A DNA stretch of 6,216 nucleotides from Lachnospiraceae bacterium. GTDB taxonomy: Bacteria; Bacillota; Clostridia; Lachnospirales; Lachnospiraceae. The notes beneath the pieces are model-generated. The model saw only the letters and a program-made list of their open reading frames with translations, did not search any database and was not told the origin of the DNA. Location: the NCBI GenBank assembly GCA_017404585.1, contig JAFRCB010000229.1:1-6216 (forward strand). The letters are read 5' to 3'. Positions 1-6,062 of this stretch are shown here, one piece after another (position 1 is the first letter of the stretch; every line of letters begins with the position of its first letter). The position numbers and the translations under genes are program-made.

Positions 1-68
1 CATCGGCGGAGGCGATGCTCCATGCAGAGGAGAACCTGCGCGCCGCCATGCGTAGGGCGTTGGCGTAA
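1..68 (+). CDS. C-terminal end of an unidentified protein (5' partial)
   Basis: One plus-strand frame (codons beginning at base 3) is open from the window edge to a TAA at 66-68. It encodes SAEAMLHAEENLRAAMRRALA. The peptide is Ala/Glu/Arg-rich and reads as an amphipathic helix ending a protein. The other two plus frames are less convincing: one stops within 54 bases, and the third continues into the inverted repeat with no coding character. A terminator-like inverted repeat starts 13 bases after the stop, which fits the end of a transcription unit. The piece is too short to assign to a family, and no function is claimed. The gene converges on the DUF1836 gene. Confidence 0.5.
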   Translation, partial: SAEAMLHAEENLRAAMRRALA

Positions 69-81
69 CGTGCAGTCTGAC

Positions 82-169
82 AACTTCCCACTTGCAGTTA
101 TATGGGCAGCCTTATCGTAAAGTATCGATTTCGGCTGTCAGGTTACTGCAAATGGGAAGTTTTTATTTT
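82..169 (+). terminator. Long-armed inverted repeat with T tract, probable terminator of the upstream gene
   Basis: Arms 82-98 and 145-161 pair at 16 of 17 positions, the single mismatch being C91 against A152. They enclose a 46-nt loop that can fold further: 106-111 pairs with 133-138, including one wobble, and 114-117 pairs with 126-129. The plus-strand 3' arm runs straight into a T-rich stretch (160-169), as in an intrinsic terminator. The minus-strand reading lacks a T tract after its second arm, so termination should mainly serve the upstream plus-strand gene. The repeat abuts the stop codon of the convergent DUF1836 gene. The large, branched loop is unusual for a simple terminator. Confidence 0.55.
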
Positions 170-780
170 CTCTTATTCTTAGGGTCGTGTTTTTCAGCGA
201 TCTCATCCGCCAGATGCTCGATCAGCTGCTTCTTGACATATACATCAATACTGAGCAGGCAGATGAACGCGAATGTCTGCAGATAATCCCTGTCATCTTC
301 ATCAACGTCGGCAAATGCTTCAAGCGCTGTGCCGAGATTGCTGTTCAGGTCCTCTATGATAGGGTCGATCTGAGCTTTTTCCAGTCCGCAGATCTTCTGA
401 TATATCTCGTGCAGCGTGATACCCTCATCTGTCCGCTTAAAAAATCTGTCAGTCATTGGCTCGATCAGTGTCTTGATATCGCTGATCGAGAGGAAATCTT
501 TCATATAATAGACGAAGATGAGGAGCAGCAGATGCTCCTTCGAGTATTTTTTTCTTACAGGTGGAGGAATCAGACCGTTCTTGGTGTAATTATTGATCAT
601 CGTCTTTGTCAGGATCTTATCGTCAGGATAGCGCTTACACGAGGCAAGGTGAGTATCCATAAACGTTGTGATCTGATCCATGTAGAGATCAATGTCGGGA
701 ACAGTCTCAGGTGTGATGAAATCGATCGTGTTGAAGCCCTGTATCATATCCAGCAGTACTTTTTTTTCTGATGTTTCCAT
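163..780 (-). CDS. DUF1836 family protein with MerR-like helix-turn-helix
   Basis: The 205-residue protein matches what I know of DUF1836, a Firmicutes family of unknown function. The diagnostic core is residues 57-106: LTKTMINNYTKNGLIPPP, then a basic RKKYSKEHLLLLIF stretch, then SISDIKTLI. This resembles the winged helix-turn-helix of MerR regulators (turn into a YTKNGLIPP helix, Y-S-x-E-H/D-L, then an S-x-x-[DE]-I-K-x-L helix), so DNA binding is a reasonable inference. The C-terminal half (about 120-195) is predicted helical, and the protein ends in a basic KHDPKNKRK tail. No signal peptide or membrane segment is seen, so it should be cytoplasmic. ATG at 780 is chosen because GGAGGTG lies 6 bases upstream. 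The in-frame GTG at 789 is part of that Shine-Dalgarno sequence and cannot be the start. The gene is transcribed divergently from pcrA. Its targets are unknown; autoregulation is possible. Confidence 0.88.
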   Translation of the reverse strand: METSEKKVLLDMIQGFNTIDFITPETVPDIDLYMDQITTFMDTHLASCKRYPDDKILTKTMINNYTKNGLIPPPVRKKYSKEHLLLLIFVYYMKDFLSISDIKTLIEPMTDRFFKRTDEGITLHEIYQKICGLEKAQIDPIIEDLNSNLGTALEAFADVDEDDRDYLQTFAFICLLSIDVYVKKQLIEHLADEIAEKHDPKNKRK

Positions 781-786
781 GTGTTG

Positions 787-793
787 CACCTCC
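787..793 (-). promoter_or_regulatory. Ribosome binding site that fixes the DUF1836 start
   Basis: On the minus strand GGAGGTG precedes the ATG at 780 by 6 bases. It overlaps an in-frame GTG (789-787), which rules out the nine-base-longer start. Confidence 0.85.
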
Positions 794-822
794 GAATAGG
801 TGACGTAGATGATTACATTACT

Positions 823-851
823 ATCATACAGTTTTTAAAACTATGTTACAA
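823..851 (-). promoter_or_regulatory. Sigma-A-type promoter of the DUF1836 gene
   Basis: Read on the minus strand, TTGTAA (851-846) is followed by a 17-base spacer and TATGAT (828-823). This puts the transcription start near 816 and leaves a leader of about 35 nt. The spacer contains the near-palindrome AGTTTT-T-AAAACT (plus-strand 830-842), a possible regulator site. Confidence 0.6.
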
Positions 852-875
852 GGGTTTTTCGAAAACGGCTTCTTA

Positions 876-884
876 TGATATACT
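876..884 (+). promoter_or_regulatory. Extended -10 promoter, probably for pcrA
   Basis: TG-A-TATACT is an extended -10 element. The best -35 at 17-base spacing is TTTTCG (856-861), only three of six consensus bases, so recognition would depend on the extended -10. The start would lie near 891, giving a pcrA leader of about 165 nt. It lies back to back with the DUF1836 promoter, and the palindrome TTTTCGAAAA (856-865) sits between them. Confidence 0.45.
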
Positions 885-900
885 AATACAATGCCGGAAG

Positions 901-1024
901 CGTCAAATATCTTTGATGATTCCCTGCGATAAGGATTGCTTCGTTGCCAGGGCAACTCCTGCAATCCTGAAAATATCTTACATCATGTGCAATTTGTTCC
1001 GGAATTGTGTCAGCTGACGCTGAC
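901..1024 (+). promoter_or_regulatory. Structured 5' leader of pcrA with consecutive stem-loops
   Basis: Four local hairpins can be drawn by eye. Bases 901-907 pair with 912-918 around TATC. AGGATTGC (932-939) pairs perfectly with GCAATCCT (961-968), enclosing an inner stem 943-947/952-956. CAATT (990-994) pairs with AATTG (1003-1007). GTCAGC (1009-1014) pairs with GCTGAC (1019-1024) around a TGAC loop. No T tract follows any of them, so they do not look like ordinary terminators. The ribosome binding site of pcrA (1048-1052) lies just downstream. I do not recognise a known riboswitch or T-box here. No gene is seen in this gap. Confidence 0.4.
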
Positions 1025-1057
1025 CCGGGTCCAATATATTGAGAAGCAGGAGAAAAA

Positions 1058-3370
1058 ATGGAAACGAACGACATTCTTACTCGTCTAAATAAAGAACAGC
1101 AGGAGGCAGTCCTTCAGACGGAAGGGCCTGTCCTGATTCTTGCAGGGGCAGGTTCGGGCAAGACCCGCGTCCTCGTTCACCGCATCGCCTATCTCATCAA
1201 TGTCTGCGGTGTTGATCCCTACAGCATTCTCGCGATAACCTTCACGAATAAAGCCGCTGATGAGATGCGGAGCCGCGTCGATGACATGATCGGCTTTGGA
1301 TCCAGAGAAATATGGGTCATGACCTTCCACGCATGCTGCGTCCGCATTCTGCGGCGGCATGCCGAGGAGGCAGGGTACACACGGTATTTCACGATTTATG
1401 ATACAGATGATCAGCTGTCGGTCATGAAGGATATCTTCAAGCGGCGGGGGATCGACACCAAATTTCTCAAGGAGCGCACGGCGCTCGGCATGATTTCCGG
1501 CGCAAAAAATGAGCTGGTCGGACCGGATGAGTATGCCAGGATGACAAGGGGAGACTACATGACCGGCCAGGTTGCTGACATCTACGATGAGTACCAGAAG
1601 CGCCTCAGGGAGAACAATGCCATGGACTTCGATGATCTCATCATGAACACGGTCATTCTGTTCGAGCAGCATCCTGAGATCCTTGACCTGTACCGCGAGC
1701 GCTTCCGCTATATGATGGTCGACGAATACCAGGACACGAACACTGCCCAGTTCCGGTTCGTAAGTCTGTTGGCCGGTAAGTACAAGAACCTCTGCGTAGT
1801 CGGTGACGATGACCAGAGTATCTATAAGTTCAGAGGTGCCAACATTCGCAATATCCTGAACTTTGAGCAGATATTTCCTGAATCCCGGGTCATTAAGCTC
1901 GAGCAGAACTATCGGTCCACCCAGAATATTCTGAATTGTGCAAATGAAGTCATCAGAAACAACCGGGGCCGCAAAAGCAAGCGTCTCTGGACCGAGAACG
2001 GGACAGGGAACCGTGTCCGCTTTGTACGGTTCGAGAACGCGTACGAGGAAGCTGAGTTTGTTGCATCCGAGATAGGAAGACGTGTGCGGAGCGGTGAGCG
2101 CAGCTATAAGGACTTCGCGGTCCTTTATCGGACAAATGCTCAGTCGCGGCTATTTGAAGAAAAGTGTCTTTTCCTCAATGTGCCATACAAGCTGGTCGGC
2201 GGTGTGAATTTCTACTCCAGACGCGAAATCAAGGATGTTCTTGCATATCTGAAGACGATTGATAACGCGGTCGACGACGTGGCTTCGACCCGTATTATAA
2301 ATGTGCCGAGACGTGGCATCGGCGCGACGACGATCACAAAGATCAGCACATATGCCTTTGATTCCGGCTGCTCATTTTTTGATGCGGCTTTATCCGCAGA
2401 CAACATTTCGTCTCTGTCTTCGGCTACAGCAAAAAAAGTCCGAGGTTTTACGGACTTTATCAATGATTTAAGGCAGGATGCCAAAGAACTGACAGTTGAG
2501 GAGCTCATAAAAAAGATCCTTAAGGACACAGGTTATCGCAAAGAACTTGAAGTGGAGGACACCGAAGAGTCAAGAGAGAGGCTGGAGAACCTTGACGAAC
2601 TCATCTCGAAAGCCGCTTCCTACGGCGAGACAGCCGAACATCCTACTCTGTCAGGCTTTCTTGAGGAAGTAGCCCTGATCGCGGACATTGATACTGTCGA
2701 CGACGGTGATGACAGAGTACTTCTCATGACACTTCACTCGGCTAAAGGTCTGGAGTTCCCGATCGTTTTCATGGCGGGAATGGAGGAGGGGCTTTTCCCG
2801 AGCGCCATGTCCATCCGGGCTGAGAACCCCGATGAAGAGATCGAGGAGGAGAGAAGACTCTGCTATGTCGGGATCACCCGGGCAAGAGAAGAACTCATCA
2901 TGACGGCGGCATATGCAAGAATGGTGAGGGGAGAGTATGAGCCGCATCCGGTGTCCAGATTCGTCAGAGAGATTTCCAGAGACAGCATTGACCAGCCACG
3001 GGCAGCGGCTCCTAAACCCGCTGTGCCTGCCCCGAAGGGCGGACTTGGATCCGATATGAGAGATGCGATCAACAAGTCGGCTTACGCCCCTAAACCGCAG
3101 AATGACCGAAAAGAAAAGTCCGGTTACGGATCTTCGACCTATTCCCCATACAGCAATCCTTACAGGAAAAAGACGCCCTTACCCGCAGTCGAAAGCGGTG
3201 TGCTGTCCTACGGTGTCGGCGATAAGGTGCGTCATAAAAAATTCGGTCTGGGAACGGTCACGAACATCCGCGACGGCGGCCGTGATTACGAGGTAACAGT
3301 CGATTTTCCGGCCTGGGGCGTGAAGAAAATGTTTGCCGCATTTGCAAAACTCGAGAAGGCAGAAGACTGA
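1058..3370 (+). CDS. pcrA: ATP-dependent DNA helicase PcrA (UvrD/Rep superfamily 1A)
   Basis: This is a complete 770-residue 3'-to-5' DNA helicase of the PcrA group, close to the family's usual length. It acts in the cytoplasm in excision repair, plasmid replication and clearing recombinase or stalled RNA polymerase from DNA. All core motifs are visible: Q motif LNKEQQEAV (10-18), Walker A AGAGSGKT (29-36, Lys35), Ia TFTNKAADEM (61-70), Ib TFHACCVRILRR (89-100), Walker B VDEYQDTN (221-228), III GDDDQSIYKFRGA (249-261), IV EQNYRST (282-288), V TLHSAKGLEFPIVF (558-571) and VI RRLCYVGITRAR (599-610). A Pro/Ala/Ser/Tyr-rich linker (about 640-712) leads to a Tudor-like domain (717-767: GDKVRHKKFGLGTV, then VDFPAWGVKKM). 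In PcrA/UvrD that domain is known to contact RNA polymerase. ATG 1058 has AGGAG five bases upstream. The gene is monocistronic by layout. Motif Ib has ACC where many PcrA proteins have SMC, a mild variation. No frameshift or damage was seen. Confidence 0.97.
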   Translation: METNDILTRLNKEQQEAVLQTEGPVLILAGAGSGKTRVLVHRIAYLINVCGVDPYSILAITFTNKAADEMRSRVDDMIGFGSREIWVMTFHACCVRILRRHAEEAGYTRYFTIYDTDDQLSVMKDIFKRRGIDTKFLKERTALGMISGAKNELVGPDEYARMTRGDYMTGQVADIYDEYQKRLRENNAMDFDDLIMNTVILFEQHPEILDLYRERFRYMMVDEYQDTNTAQFRFVSLLAGKYKNLCVVGDDDQSIYKFRGANIRNILNFEQIFPESRVIKLEQNYRSTQNILNCANEVIRNNRGRKSKRLWTENGTGNRVRFVRFENAYEEAEFVASEIGRRVRSGERSYKDFAVLYRTNAQSRLFEEKCLFLNVPYKLVGGVNFYSRREIKDVLAYLKTIDNAVDDVASTRIINVPRRGIGATTITKISTYAFDSGCSFFDAALSADNISSLSSATAKKVRGFTDFINDLRQDAKELTVEELIKKILKDTGYRKELEVEDTEESRERLENLDELISKAASYGETAEHPTLSGFLEEVALIADIDTVDDGDDRVLLMTLHSAKGLEFPIVFMAGMEEGLFPSAMSIRAENPDEEIEEERRLCYVGITRAREELIMTAAYARMVRGEYEPHPVSRFVREISRDSIDQPRAAAPKPAVPAPKGGLGSDMRDAINKSAYAPKPQNDRKEKSGYGSSTYSPYSNPYRKKTPLPAVESGVLSYGVGDKVRHKKFGLGTVTNIRDGGRDYEVTVDFPAWGVKKMFAAFAKLEKAED

Positions 3371-3393
3371 GTGAAGACGGAGCGAAAGCCCTG

Positions 3394-3415
3394 CTTCTGA
3401 ATTGTAAATCAGAGG
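3394..3415 (+). terminator. Weak hairpin after pcrA, doubtful terminator
   Basis: CTTCTGA (3394-3400) pairs with TCAGAGG (3409-3415), with one G-T wobble, around an 8-base loop. Only two T residues follow, so this is at best an inefficient terminator. Part of the pcrA transcription may read into the next gene. Confidence 0.2.
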
Positions 3416-3448
3416 TTAAATTCGACAAAAAAAAGACAATTTTATGCT

Positions 3449-3484
3449 CAAATTAGTGCAAATTTGGAGTGGGCGTGATATAAT
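3449..3484 (+). promoter_or_regulatory. Extended -10 promoter with overlapping inverted repeat, for the acidic membrane protein gene
   Basis: TG-A-TATAAT (3476-3484) is a perfect extended -10. No good -35 exists at 16-18 bases (GTGCAA at 17), which is normal for this promoter class. The A-rich run at 3427-3435 could act as an upstream activating element. The start should be near 3491. The inverted repeat CAAATT-6-AATTTG (3449-3466) covers the -35 region and could be an operator. Confidence 0.6.
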
Positions 3485-3516
3485 TATGGCAGTATTCAGA
3501 AAGGACGGTGCTATTT

Positions 3517-4077
3517 ATGAATAATAAGATTGATGAGATTCTTGCCCGCATCAGATTACAGGATGAGGCACGTAAGGAAGAAAAGGGAAAGACTATCCTT
3601 TGGATCCTTGCCATCATCGGATGTGTCGCAGCAGTAGCAGCTATCGCCTACGCGGTATATCGTTTCTTCACACCGGATTATCTTGAAGATTTCGAAGACG
3701 ACTTTGACGATGACTTTGATGATTATTTCGAGGACGAAGAAGATGATCTCTTCGAGGATGAGGAAGATGAGGAAGACGATGCTCCGAAGAAGTCAGCTAA
3801 GGAAAAGGTCAAAGAGGCTGCCGATAAGGTGAAAGCAGCAGCCGGAAAAGTCGTCAGCGCAGTCAAGAAGAAAGCTGCAGACGATGATTTCGATGATGAC
3901 TTTGACGATGACTTCGATGACGAGGAAGTTGAGTCTGTAGTGGAAGAGGAAGTTGCAGAGGAAGCTCCGGCTGCTGAGGAAGCTGCAGAAGAGGCTCCGG
4001 CTGAGGAAGCCGCAGAGGAAGCTCCGGCAGAAGAGGAAGCTGAGAAGGAAGCTCCGGCAGAGGCAACAGAGGAATAA
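3517..4077 (+). CDS. Small one-pass membrane protein with an acidic, repetitive tail (function unknown)
   Basis: The 186-residue protein has four parts. Residues 1-25 are polar and charged (MNNKIDEILARI, then KEEKGK). Residues 26-51 are one hydrophobic helix (TILWILAIIGCVAAVAAIAY, then AVYRFF). After TPDYLEDFEDD comes a run of Asp/Glu with periodic Phe (56-88). A Lys/Ala-rich predicted helix follows (91-120), then a second DDDFDDDF-type block (122-137) and an EEAPAEEA-type repeat to the end. The basic side before the helix and acidic side after it suggest N-in, tail outside, but that is inferred. There is no signal-peptidase site or lipobox. ATG 3517 is chosen: AAGGA-C-GGTG (3501-3510) is a slightly interrupted Shine-Dalgarno. 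The in-frame GTG 3508 lies within it. I recall similar membrane proteins near pcrA in Lachnospiraceae, without a named function. It has its own promoter and terminator. Confidence 0.85.
   Translation: MNNKIDEILARIRLQDEARKEEKGKTILWILAIIGCVAAVAAIAYAVYRFFTPDYLEDFEDDFDDDFDDYFEDEEDDLFEDEEDEEDDAPKKSAKEKVKEAADKVKAAAGKVVSAVKKKAADDDFDDDFDDDFDDEEVESVVEEEVAEEAPAAEEAAEEAPAEEAAEEAPAEEEAEKEAPAEATEE
3955..4065 (+). repeat. Degenerate in-frame tandem repeat encoding EEAPAEEA units
   Basis: GCTCCGG recurs at 3964, 3994, 4021 and 4051, spacings of 30, 27 and 30 bases, all multiples of three. The units encode Glu/Ala/Pro repeats in the C-terminal tail of the acidic membrane protein. Such tracts can change in length by slippage without breaking the frame. 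The DDDFDDDF blocks at about 3697-3726 and 3880-3927 form a second, separate repeat family in the same gene. Confidence 0.75.
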
Positions 4078-4099
4078 TCAATCAAAAAGAAATAGCAGG

Positions 4100-4129
4100 A
4101 AGAGGCTGCCTTAGGGCGGTCTCTTTTTT
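4100..4129 (+). terminator. Rho-independent terminator of the acidic membrane protein gene
   Basis: AGAGGCTGCC (4101-4110) pairs with GGCGGTCTCT (4115-4124) over all ten positions, two of them wobbles, around a TTAG loop. A100-T125 (4100/4125) extends the stem, and six T residues run through 4129. It begins 22 bases after the stop codon. Confidence 0.92.
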
Positions 4130-4138
4130 ACAGCACTA

Positions 4139-4177
4139 ACCGGCAGGGCGAGGCGTGTCACGCTTGCAGTTGCCGGT
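4139..4177. repeat. Nested inverted repeat overlapping the rlmD promoter
   Basis: ACCGGCA (4139-4145) is the exact inverse of TGCCGGT (4171-4177). Inside it 4151-4156 pairs with 4160-4165, with one wobble, around GTC. The structure covers the -35 hexamer and the first part of the promoter spacer. It could be an operator or a second, weak transcription stop. No T tract follows. Confidence 0.45.
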
Positions 4178-4192
4178 ATTATTGTGTATGAT
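4164..4192 (+). promoter_or_regulatory. rlmD: Sigma-A-type promoter of the rlmD-type gene
   Basis: TTGCAG (4164-4169), a 17-base spacer and TATGAT (4187-4192) put the start near 4199, about 40 nt before the chosen ATG. This agrees with the preceding terminator, so the gene is a separate unit. Confidence 0.75.
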
Positions 4193-4239
4193 AGTCGTAC
4201 TTTGTGAGAAAAATGATCCGAAAGGAAATATTGATATAC

Positions 4240-5955
4240 ATGTTAAAGAGAAAAGATGTAGCAGAGTGCGTGATTGAGAGAGTGGATTATCCGAACTGCG
4301 GAAGATATAAGACCGAGGAAGGTCAGAAACTGACGGTAAAGAATACGCTGCCCGGACAGAGAATCCGCTGCAGAATATTCAAAAAGCACCAGGACCGGGT
4401 GGAGGGCAGGCTCTTTGAGATCGTTGAGAAGTCTCCGCTTGAGACCCGGGAGAAGGTCTGCGACAATTTTCCGCTGTGCGGCGGCTGCCTTTGCCAGACC
4501 ATGCCCTATGAAGATCAGCTTGCCATGAAGGAGGACATGGTCCGACGCCTGCTTGAAGAAGTGGTGGACGATGCCGTATATGACGGAATCTTAAGAAGCC
4601 CACTGGAATTTGAATACCGCAATAAGATGGAATTCTCTTTCGGTGATGATGTGGAGAACGGTCCGCTGACCCTGGGGCTTCACAGGCGCAATACGACCTA
4701 CACGGTCCTGAATGCCCACTCCTGTGCGCTGGCCCACGAGGATGTGCGTAAGGTTCTGGGTGCGACCCTAGATTACTGCCGTGAGATGGGGCTTAAAAAG
4801 TATGACAAAAAGATCCATAAAGGCTTTCTGCGCTTCCTGCTTGTCCGTCGGTCACAGACGACGGGAGAGTTGCTTGTCTATATAGTGACATCTTCGCAGC
4901 AGGAGCATGATTTCTCCGACTGGGCGGAGAGACTTCTCGCGCTGCCGATCGAGGGATCTTATGCCGGCATATTCCACGCGATTGACGACAAAATGTCCGA
5001 CGCGGTCAAGGTAGATTACGCAAAGTCTCTCTACGGAAAAGAGTATTTCTATGAGGAGCTTCTGGGACTTAAGTTCAAGGTGACTGCATTTTCCTTCTTC
5101 CAGACCAACACCCCCGGTGCGGAAGTTCTTTATGACGCGGTGCGTAGATATGTGACGGGAGGCATACCGGGTGGAAACGGTGGCAGCGGAGACATCTCCG
5201 CGAAGACGGAACAAGCGTATACAAACGAAAACAGAATAGAAGCCCCGGTACTCTATGACCTCTACAGCGGAACCGGCACGATCGGACAGGTGCTTTCCCC
5301 GGTCGCCGGAAAGGTTTACGGCATAGAGCTGATCCCTGAGGCTGTCGATGCTGCCAGAGAGAATGCCGCGCTTAACGGTATCACGAACTGTGAGTTCATC
5401 GCGGGTGACGTACTCGAAAAACTTGCGGAGCTTCCGGAGAAGCCGGATTACATTGTACTTGATCCGCCGAGGGAAGGAATTAATCCGAAGGCCCTTTCGC
5501 AGATCATCGACTACGGCGTCGGTGAGATGGTGTATATATCCTGCAAGGCTTCAAGTTTTAAGCGGGACATGGTAACCCTGCGGGCGAACGGCTGGAGAGT
5601 GAAGAGGTATTGTCTGGTGGATCTGTTTCCGCAGACGATGCATGTGGAGACGGTATGTCTTTTGTCCAAACTTTCTGAAGCGAAGCATCATATCAGTGTC
5701 CAGGTCGATATGGACGAGCTGGACGTAACCGCTGCGGAGAGTAAGGCTACATACGAAGAGATCCAGGCATGGGTGCAGGAGAAGTACGGATTCCATGTGA
5801 CTCATCTGAATATCGCGAAGACAAAACAGAAATGTGGGATCATCGAGCGGCAGAACTATAATCTGCCAAAGAGTGAAGACAGTCGGTCTCCTGACACCCC
5901 GAAGGAAAAGGAAGAGGCGATAATTGATGCTTTCTTGCATTTTAAGATGATGTGA
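4240..5955 (+). CDS. rlmD: 23S rRNA (uracil-C5)-methyltransferase, RlmD/RlmCD family
   Basis: This 571-residue SAM-dependent enzyme makes 5-methyluridine in 23S rRNA. U1939 is the RlmD site; Firmicutes homologues of the RlmCD type also modify U747, so the exact target is open. Residues 1-65 form a TRAM RNA-binding domain. C74, C80, C83 (CDNFPLCGGC) and C162 match the 4Fe-4S ligands of the family. FFQTN (286-290) and DLYSGTGTIG (340-349) belong to the SAM fold. DPPREG (408-413) follows, C435 in YISCKASSFKRD is the expected nucleophile, and E470 in QTMHVE the expected base. A Gly-rich insertion (about 306-336) interrupts the fold, and about 90 residues extend past the usual end. ATG 4240 is chosen because the TRAM sequence begins right after it. 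AAAGGA at 4221 is rather far (13 bases), so TTG 4231 or ATG 4213 remain possible. Single-gene unit between two terminators. Confidence 0.93.
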   Translation: MLKRKDVAECVIERVDYPNCGRYKTEEGQKLTVKNTLPGQRIRCRIFKKHQDRVEGRLFEIVEKSPLETREKVCDNFPLCGGCLCQTMPYEDQLAMKEDMVRRLLEEVVDDAVYDGILRSPLEFEYRNKMEFSFGDDVENGPLTLGLHRRNTTYTVLNAHSCALAHEDVRKVLGATLDYCREMGLKKYDKKIHKGFLRFLLVRRSQTTGELLVYIVTSSQQEHDFSDWAERLLALPIEGSYAGIFHAIDDKMSDAVKVDYAKSLYGKEYFYEELLGLKFKVTAFSFFQTNTPGAEVLYDAVRRYVTGGIPGGNGGSGDISAKTEQAYTNENRIEAPVLYDLYSGTGTIGQVLSPVAGKVYGIELIPEAVDAARENAALNGITNCEFIAGDVLEKLAELPEKPDYIVLDPPREGINPKALSQIIDYGVGEMVYISCKASSFKRDMVTLRANGWRVKRYCLVDLFPQTMHVETVCLLSKLSEAKHHISVQVDMDELDVTAAESKATYEEIQAWVQEKYGFHVTHLNIAKTKQKCGIIERQNYNLPKSEDSRSPDTPKEKEEAIIDAFLHFKMM

Positions 5956-5965
5956 ATTCAAAAGT

Positions 5966-5999
5966 AACGCCTCTGGGCCGATAAGGTCCGGGGCGTTTT
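5966..5999 (+). terminator. Rho-independent terminator of the rlmD-type gene
   Basis: AACGCCTC (5966-5973) pairs with GGGGCGTT (5990-5997) with one wobble. After a bulged T5974, GGGCC (5975-5979) pairs with GGTCC (5985-5989) around GATAA. The 3' arm runs into TTTT. It begins 11 bases after the stop codon. Confidence 0.93.
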
Positions 6000-6033
6000 G
6001 GTAAGAATGAACTGTTAGTTATTATGTAGGGCA

Positions 6034-6062
6034 TTGACAAGTGACCTTTCGTTCACTATAAT
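6034..6062 (+). promoter_or_regulatory. Perfect-consensus sigma-A-type promoter for the P-loop gene
   Basis: TTGACA (6034-6039), exactly 17 spacer bases and TATAAT (6057-6062) give full consensus. The start should be near 6069, leaving a leader of about 80 nt. Its spacer is one arm of a perfect inverted repeat, so the promoter is probably strong and repressible. Confidence 0.92.

Noticed and set aside
187..771. A long open frame on the plus strand opposite the DUF1836 gene
   Set aside because: It is the antisense shadow of a clear DUF1836 gene with its own promoter and ribosome binding site, and its translation shows no recognisable domain.
916..1017. A 33-codon ORF (MIPCDKDCFVARATPAILKI and onward) in the pcrA leader
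   Set aside because: No Shine-Dalgarno precedes ATG 916, the composition is not protein-like, and the stretch is better explained by stem-loops.
3723..4085. Two minus-strand open frames with Ser/Ala-rich or Pro/Leu-rich low-complexity translations
   Set aside because: They exist only because the GAA/GAT/GCA repeats of the acidic membrane protein gene create no stops in antisense. No start signals were seen, and a clear sense gene with its own promoter and terminator is present.
4204..4239. Longer start of the rlmD-type gene at GTG 4204
   Set aside because: It would begin about five bases after the predicted transcription start, with no room for a Shine-Dalgarno. The family-like TRAM sequence begins at ATG 4240.
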